A stretch of 21,239 nucleotides of DNA from Paramacrobiotus richtersi (taxonomy: Eukaryota; Tardigrada; Eutardigrada; Parachela; Macrobiotidae), in the NCBI GenBank assembly GCA_034698045.1, contig JAQGAU010001130.1, positions 1 through 21,239 on the forward strand, read 5' to 3'. Position numbers and translations under genes: made by a program. This document shows positions 9,401-18,561 of this stretch, piece by piece (within the stretch, counting starts at the first letter, position 1; every line of letters begins with the position of its first letter). The notes under the pieces were generated by a model. It saw nothing but the letters and a program-made list of their open reading frames with translations. It had not been told where the DNA came from and did no database searches.

Positions 9401-12400
9401 TTCCCGGCCGACGTCCTCTTTGATCTCCTGCTCTCCCGGGATGATTCCGACCGCCTTATCGCTTGGATTCGCGGCCAACCGGATTTCACCACCCATCCCT
9501 TGGAGCCCGCCTTCCGGGAGCGCGTTACCAGCGAGAATATTGCTGACGAGTTCGCCCGCCATGGGGTGTTCTCCCAGTCGGAGCGGAGTAACTGGAGGGA
9601 ATACATTTTGAGACTGATAAGTGCGTTTGGCATGGATCATCCGTTTATTGATAAAAACAATCCCCAGAGATTGATGGAATTGCCGGAAAATATCCGTGAG
9701 GTCAGGAGTTAAAACAGCTTGTTATTTGGGGTTTTTTAATACTATTTAGATGTGATTCAGCATATAATAATATTATAAAATTCTGTATGTTTGGGGAAAT
9801 TTGTAATTTAATCAAATACTTTATTTATTCTATAGAATTTTTATAGTATTATGTTTAATTATAGAAACTTCACGGGTGCCAGGGTATCACGTCTAGTTAT
9901 ATGTCTAAAGTTTTATTATTTAAAATGTAATTTATCGTTTATTTTTCTGTATTTTAATTTATAATTTAATTTATTTTTTTAAATTCTTGTATTTTTAATT
10001 ATAGATTTATTATCATGTGAAAATTATCAGGATCAAAATAAAAAATAAAAAAAAACACAAAAATGTGAGAAAACAAAACAAAATCTTTAGAAAACGAAAG
10101 AATAATTTTGTTGTATTTTCTCAGGGTTTATTGGATTTTTGCGTGGAGAGCAAGTTGGTGGGCGTGATAGCCGAGTTGGTAGAGGAGGCGGGGTTCCGGG
10201 ACTGGTTGGAAGCACGGAAAGACCGGGTGCCCGAGTGGCTGGCCGTTTACCTTCAATTTTGCGCAACGGAAATGGAAAATGTCGGCGCGATCAAGGCGCT
10301 GGCCGAGGCGGACGCCGGACTGTGTTTTGGGCCCGATGCGACGCTGGAACGGCTGATTGAGCTGGAGGAGACCGAGCTGGCCGTCGGACTGCTGTTTCTC
10401 TCCAAGGTAAGGCAGTGACACAGAAGAGCACATTGCTTTCCACTGCTACGAACTCCCGGTTGTGTGCAGTGAACTTATTTTATTTATTTTATTGAACAAG
10501 ATCTGTTCTTTTTTTTTGTTTATTTACAATCTATTTTCCTGATTTTGTTTTGTTTTTATTTAGTCTAAGATTTGATGACAATGTTTATGATGCGAAATTT
10601 TGAACATGACTTGGCCCGAGTTTTTCTGATGTAAATGGTAAAACGACAGATTGTAATGCTTAATTTATGAAAAATCGTAGTGCAGTGGCACTTATGTGAG
10701 TCAGCAACAGGTCTTCCGTGCGATTGATAAAAATACTTCCGGATAAGGTTTTATGGTTTTTTCTTGTGGATGTTCGCAGTTTAGTTTCTAAATTTAAAAT
10801 TTAATGATCCCTTCGCAAAAAAAATGTTTTCTGGATGGTTTCAAAACAAATTGGGCAGCCTAATTTAGCCAGTTTATGACGGACATGCGGTGCGTTGCGA
10901 ACGGCCCATAAGGTGTACTGTGTGAATCGTAGTGTAGTGGCTCATAGTCTGGAAAGGTCACCTTTTCGTGGCACACTTGAACTACCAGAAATAAGCCAAA
11001 TTAATTACGAAATCTTCTAATATTTCACAATTTTTCGAACTCTGTATGAAAAAAAATTAGAAAATGCAAAAAAATGCAAAACAATTTACATTTAAAAAAA
11101 TTAAAAAAAACTTTCAAAAACAGTTAAATAAATTCAAAATTTTTTTAAACAATTTTGAAAAAATGGTATGATTTTCCCCAGGAAATGGGCCCCTGGACTA
11201 CCGCCTCCAGTGAAGTCCCGCCCCCTGCCTTATCCCCTACCGCCCTCGAGCACCTGCAGAAACAGTTAGCCAAACACCCCAAACTGCAAGCCGCCCTCTT
11301 CCCAGTGCGGTTGACCACGGCGGAGCGATTAGCCAAGTCGGTCACCGTCTACCACCTGCTGGAGGCGCAGGCACCTTTCGACCCGAAAAAACTGTTTGGC
11401 TGGCAGGCCACCAACACGCTGAACAGCCACTACCGCACCGTGGAGGTGCCGTCCTTTTCCCAGCCGGATTGGCAGGAGAAGTATGGGTATAGGAAGGAAC
11501 TGGATTTTGCCTATTATTTGAAGAATTGCCGGCCGTCGTTTGCGTATTGGAGTTTTGTCTCGCAGCTGACCAATGAGAATTTCAAAGTGAGTCACCCAAA
11601 TTCGAGAAATATTTCTTACAATTATTTTTCAAGAAAATATTTTTGATAATTTTTGTTACATATTTTGTTATTTTTAAAAGCAGAAATGTAAAAAATATTG
11701 GTTTTATATTTTTTATTTATTTTTACATTTTACAGATAAAAAGAAACATTTTCTTATACGTTTTTACAGATTTTTTTATATTATCTCATGCAAAATTAGA
11801 CAAATGATTGTTTGTGCACCTGTTTATATTGTTTTGCATTTTTTAAAATAAATAAGAAAAGTAAAATCATTTGTAATAAAAACTTTACTCGCCATATTAT
11901 GAGTTTTTTTTTGTATGAAAAGTTTGTGTAGAAACAATTAGTTGAAGGCTGGGGGAAGTCGCTTGATTGCTGGAATGATAAAAAAGTTTATAAGGCTATT
12001 AAAAAAAAATAAATGATTACTAAAAAAAAATAAATGATTACAAATTAGATTAAATAACCGTAGTATTTTGCTAATCCGACGGTAATGGTGAATTTGCGTT
12101 TTAGGAGGAAATGCAAGCCGGACGCGATATGGCGTTTTTCTTATCCGTCTTTTTCTTCATGGACGACAAGATTGTGGCGGCGTGTGTGGCCTTTATGGAG
12201 ATGCTGGGGATCGAATCCTTGTCGACCAGGATCACGGTTCAGTCGGCCCGATTGATTAAAAAGTACCACCACAAGGTCAGTTTTAATAAGGGATTTTTTA
12301 AGAATTTTTTACAAATTAATTAAGCCTTCGAAATCACAATCAAATCAAAACGAATAAAAATAAACAAAAACATAAAGAAAATGTGCAGTGAATTACAACA

Positions 12401-15400
12401 TAATTTTACGAGAAAAACAGGTCAAACAAAGCAACAGAAAAAAAGAACAAAAATCAATTGAAAAAAGTAAGAAAATCATCCAAAATTTTAAAAAAATTGG
12501 GCCGCATAATAAATAAATCATAAAAAATACTAATTTTAATAATAATAAAAAATGAAAAAATGGTGAGAAAGTGATAGAAAGTGGTGATGGAAAACATAAA
12601 AAAAATTCAAAAAATTTTTGAGAACTTTTTCTTAGGGAAAAGGAGAAAAATAATAAATAAAAAAAGAAATTTACAGATATTCATCTGTAGGGAGGGAGAA
12701 AATCAGTATCTAAAAAAGTATTTTTCAGGTAAACAAGATGCCCGAGAGCGATCTGGACGCCTCCATCCGTGACACCTTCATCGAGCTGTACAAATACGGC
12801 CCAGAACTAGCCGGCTCCCTCCTGACCGACCTCCTCCCCGCCACCCACCACCACCTCGCCACCGTCTCCATCTCCCCTGCCAGCTGGGCGGCGGTGCCGC
12901 ACTGGACGCTAATCAACCAATTCTGCGATCTCTACTCGCTCCCCCTCTGCACGGACTTTCTCCGACTCTGCGCCGGGCAGAACGACTGGCTGGGATTCCT
13001 GGCGTTCGCCGAGTTGTTCCAGTACCCGCTGGCGGTCGTCGTGGGACTGGTGGAGGGGTTTACTCAGCCCCACGTCCGGGAGAATGTTAGATTGGTGCTG
13101 GGGGGGATGAAGGGCGGAGGGGGAAAGGTGGAGGCACAGGGCGGGCCGAGGAATGTCCGGGGGGCGTTGTATGCCAGGATCGGGGTGGCGACCAGTGAGC
13201 GGACGACCAGTGGGACCAGTACGACTAGTGATGAGGAGGGGCGGGCGGGTGACGGAGCGACAGGTCAGTTCATCAGTCATTTTATTTAATCGGTTTTTTT
13301 ATTTCAGTTAGTGATTGTTTACAATATTTATATTTCATTCTTATTTTGTAATTAATTAATTCTTTTAATTTCTTAAGTATTTGATTAAATTATTTTACAT
13401 TTCATAATTACTGTATTACGCTTTATGTTAGTCGAAAATTATTAAACGACTGAAATTATTAAAAAAATTTTTTTTAAATTACTGAAACAGTTTCGAAAAT
13501 AATTTTAAATCATTGTTATTATTGTGTGGAATACTTATTGTTATTATTACCATAAATTATAAAAAATAATGTCAAAGAATTCAGTCTTAAGAAGTCATTA
13601 ATAAAATTTAATTAATGTGAAGTTCTTTTTTATTAAATTGAAATGTCTAGGGAAATCCTCCTGGGAGCACCGTGCGACGAACCTGATCGAGGTGCTGGGC
13701 ATCGTGCACAAGGCGCTGCACCCCTGGCGGGAATTGTTGGTCTGCGCCGCGGAACTGCACGCGCCCGTGTACGCGCTGCTGGCGGCCAGTGAGCCGGGTG
13801 TCAGCCGGCTGCACTGCGTGTGTATTCTCCTGATGACGTCATTTTCCCCGGCGGGATTGCTGCAAGCCAGGGAGGCGCTGAATATCGCAGGTATTTTAAC
13901 GTCTCCACTCCCAGTTTGAACAGACCTATAATTTTAGGAAATTAATTTAGAATAAAGCTATTTAGTTAATTTATATTTATTAAAATAGTCGTTGATTATT
14001 ATTTATTGGACTATTATTTAATAAATTATTATTTATATAATTATTATTTTTTGAATTCGCATAAAGTTATTAATATATTTTTTAATTAATATGTATTATA
14101 CTAATAATGTATGAAATTATTTTGCATGAAATTATTATTTATTGAATTATTCGTTATTGAATTATTGTTCATTAAATTAAAATTAATTTGAATTATCATA
14201 TTTTGTGAAAATATTAAATGTTAAATTGTGTTGTTTCGGTTATTCAATTATGTATAATCTTAGGTATAATTTGTAGGTGCCCTGCTGGACCACCACTGGT
14301 CCCGCGACCACCTGCCGACCCTAATCACCCTCCACGCCACCAACCAGACCCTCCGCACGGCCAGCAGCGCCGTCCGCGCCGTGTACCCCGCCGCCGTGCT
14401 CTCCCTGTTCCTGGACGTCTGCGCCGACATGGACGAGCGCCAGGACCGCCAGCTGCTCCAGGCCAAACTGACCCGACTGGCCCAGCTGCCTTACAAGAAG
14501 GCCAGCGACGTGGAGGACAGCGAGTGGGGCGTGGGCGTGGGGCTGCGGGTGTTGGGGCGGGTGGTGGAGGGGATCAAGTACGAGAACGAGTGGGAGTGGC
14601 GGAAGGTGCTGGGGGTGTTGCGGGAGAGTGGGGTGCTGCGAAGGTGGGAGGGCGGCGACGGGGAGGAGGCGGAACGGGTCGGGGTGCTGGTCAGGGAGGT
14701 GGAGGGCATGTCGTTGACTGTCCAGACCGATGCTTTCAAGTATGACTGTCTTTTTAATCTCATTTGATTTTGGATTAAAGCTATTTTTGATTTTATACTA
14801 ATTTTCATAATAATAATTATAATGATTGTAAATTTTTTTTTATTATTATTTATAATAATTATTTTGTAATAATATTATTAATTTTGATAACTGTACAATT
14901 AATTTTTATTTTACTGTTATTTTTAATAAAAGTTATAATTGTAACATAACATATAATACGTTTACAGTAATTAAATACGCAGTACTTTTTCAGGTTCTTT
15001 TATTGGAGCTTTCTGCAAAGAAAATGTTTTTAATATGTTTGTTATCAATTTTTTTATGTTATTTTTATAGAAGACTAGCCTTTTGTTAGAACGCAGAACA
15101 ATTTTCTGTTAGCTGAAAATTTTTTTACCATATTTTTCAGTTTTTTTTTTCCTGGAACAGAAACCTTTCCTTGAAATACAGAACATTTTTGTGTTTTTAA
15201 TTAGAAAACAATTTCGGTTCTATTTTTCTCGAGTAGTCTTCTTCTTAGGACACTTTTTAATAATAATAGTAATTATTATGTTAGTTTTTTATAATTGATT
15301 TTGGATTACATTAATAAATTACTTATAAACAATCTAATTTAACATAATATAATTTTATTGATTTTTAATAATTAAGTTTACATTCTCTTCTTTTTTATTA

Positions 15401-18400
15401 ATAGGATTCTGGAGTTGAAATCCCTCCTCCGTGACTTCGAACGCTCCTCCATCTGGCAGAAAGAGTCCTTCCGCACGGAGATCTGGCGCGGCATCTTCGC
15501 CCGCCTCCCGGTGGAGCTGGTGGAGCAGCAGTCGACCGCGGAGATCCTGGACATCCTGGAGCGCGCGTTACTGGCGTCCCCCGCCCTGGAGGAGCAGTGC
15601 GTGCTGCTGAGCATGCTGTGGCGGCTGCAGGACACCCCGGAGCGGTTGCGCGCCGCCTGGGAGGCCAAGGTGACCTTCGGGCTGGCCACGGCCAAGCCGC
15701 TGGCCGAGTGGATGGCTGACCCGCTACTCGGGGCGGGCAGGCCCCGAGGGGATTTGCAGACGGAGATTTTGACGCTGTCGGGGATGGTGTTGGGGGATAT
15801 ACCGCCGCTGGCTAATAAAGGTACAATTGATCTGTTAGTAACATTATTTTTTAATTTTTTTAATTTTATTTTTTCAAATATTTTGTTAATTAATTCGTTA
15901 AATTAATTCGTTAAATCATTTCTTTAAATTATTTCCATAGAATAATTTTTCAATTGGTTTGAAATTATTTTTTTAATTATTAAAAATGAATTTTAATATT
16001 TTTTTAGTTAATTTGTAAAATTATTTCATTAAATCATTTCTTTAGAATATTTATTTAGTTATATTAAAATTATTTTTTTTAATTATTAAAAATGAATTTT
16101 AGTATTTTCTCAATTAATTTGTAAAATTATTTCATTAAATCATTTTTTAGAATGTTTTTTTAAATTATTTTTTCTAATTATTAAAAAATGAATTTTAATA
16201 AAAGATGATAAATAAATAAATAAATACTACAGCAAATAATCTGATAAATCAATGGATAAATCAATGGATTGTAAATAAAACAGGACAGACGAATCAATAA
16301 ATAATATAATAAACAAAAAGTCTGAAAAATACTAGATAAATCATTGCAATTAAAAACCGATAAATGATTTCATAAAATTTGAAAAAAATGGTGCAAATTG
16401 GTGCAAAACAAAATTGTAAAAAGCTGCAGTAATGTGTCGATGACAGGGAACAATCGGGATGACATGCTGGACGCCATGACCAGCCACCTGTTGAAAATCG
16501 GGCACTTGTCGTTGGCCGCCCGCGTCTGCACCGCCTTCGCCTTCCTCAACCGCGATCTGGACGCGGTGTGCGCCGCCATTGAGCTGGCGCAACGGCGCAC
16601 GTCTGTCGAGCAGCTGCCCACCTGGATCGTCAGTCACGTGCATAGTGGGGCGCGCCGAACCAGTGCTACGCGCCTGCACAATGGAGCGGATGTGGAGGAT
16701 GAGATTGCGGTGTGGTTGAGGAATATCGCGGGGGTCTGCACCCTGGGGCGGGAGGTGGTCACGGCGCTGCTGGATTTGTACATGCTCAGCCAATTACTCG
16801 GGGTGAGTGGTTCAGATTTCTGTTCTATTTACAGTCAACATAATTATAGAAAAAACATGACACAAAATACAAAATAATTGACAATATAAACTAATTTTAG
16901 AAAGTTTATAAAATCATAGAGAAAAATAGCTCTGGAAATTCGAAATTAATGATAAAAAACTAATAAAAAATATAGAAAAATAATTTGTAGTAAACTGAAA
17001 TTATTCGCAGAAAACTAATTCTAGAAATGGAAACTGAACATACAAAATGATTAAAACATATCGAAAAATAAACAGAACGTGGAAGCTGATTTTAGAAAAC
17101 TTGTTTGAAAATGCTGAGAAAGATAATTGTAAAAACTAGAAATTAATTAAAAACAGTTTAATGAAAAATAAGACAAAATATTTGTGCAAAAATGGAAATT
17201 GATTATAACAATTTATTAAAAAATACAGAAAAATATTTGCACAAAATGAGAATTACTGAAAAATAATTTTGTAAAATGGAAATTATATATGAAAAAGGGA
17301 CTAAACAAACCCGAAAAATAGTTATAGAAAAAGCGAATTAATTCAGGAAAAAATGATAAAAATAGCAGAAAAACTCGAGCATAAAGTGGATGAATTGCAG
17401 GTGAGTTTCGAGGAGCCCCTCCGCGCCAGCACCCCCGAAGTCCTGGCCCTGGTATTCGCCGCCCCGACCCCCGACAAACTGTCCCTGCTGCGCCGCTGCC
17501 TCGTCTCCTTCCGCGCCGACCCTTTACAAGTAACCGCCTGCATCGCCGACCACATCCGACACATTCTCGTCCAAGGCCTTGAGGCGCCCGGCGTCGATTG
17601 TCGTCGTCTCGGGGACTCCATCAAGCCCTTTCTTAGCGTGGCCGTTGACGGGGTGGGGCTGGGAAATCATTTGATTGACAGTGCGGCGAGTGTGCAGACC
17701 ACCAGCCCCCCGTTGGCGGTCGAGCTGTTGATCGCCGGGCACGCGGTGCTGAGTAGCGCCGGAACGTTGGAGGGGATTGCGCGGCTGATGAAGGCGTGTA
17801 AGGTCAGTGACGGCAATGGCTATGAAAAAATTTAAATAATTTAACTAAAAAAATAGTAAAAAAATGATAAAACAATTATAAAAAATATGAAAAATTGGAA
17901 AAACAAAAGTTAAAATTGGTGAATCGGAATGACCGATGAAAAGGAGCTGTAACATAGAAAGATAAACACGCTATAAAAATTACAATGAATAAAACAAAAA
18001 GTAAAAAAAAACTACAAAAATAAATAAATTAAAGAAAAAACAAAAGACTGAAAAAACACAAATTATTACAAAAAAGCAAAAAAAACAAGTAAATAAATAT
18101 TGAAAAATTGCGAAATTCCGTTAAACGTACAACGGAGATACGCTGCAGGGCGTGGCCAAGCAGTTAGCCGACGGCCGGCAGATGGCGTCGTTGTTGCGGC
18201 TGTTGAACGGGATCGGCCGGTACGCGGAGATGACGTTCGTCTTCCAGTTGATCAAGGAGGCAGATGAGATGGAGAAACTGTTCGGACGGGGGGTGGATAA
18301 GGACCCCGCGTTGCGGAATGCGCTGTTGAACTTTTTACGGCAACATCACCCGGATGATCATAACGCGTTTGATATGCTGGCCGCGGCGTACTCCATGCAC

Positions 18401-18493
18401 CGGGAGATTGCCGAGACGTTCCAGGCCATCGCCCATGACAAGTAGGTGGTAGCAGTGTAGTTGATTATTCTCTATATAATTTTGAATTATTAT

Positions 18494-18561
<68 letters not shown>

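Larger units (their letters stand above)
10407..11181 (+). other. SPG11 intron 7 (775 bp) with two copies of the A-box-like motif
   Basis: A less AT-rich island of about 10600-11000 contains AATCGTAGTGCAGTGGCAC at 10673-10691 and AATCGTAGTGTAGTGGC at 10925-10941, in the same direction and 252 bases apart. No coding frame or tRNA fold is supported. The rest is AT-rich. Confidence 0.65.
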
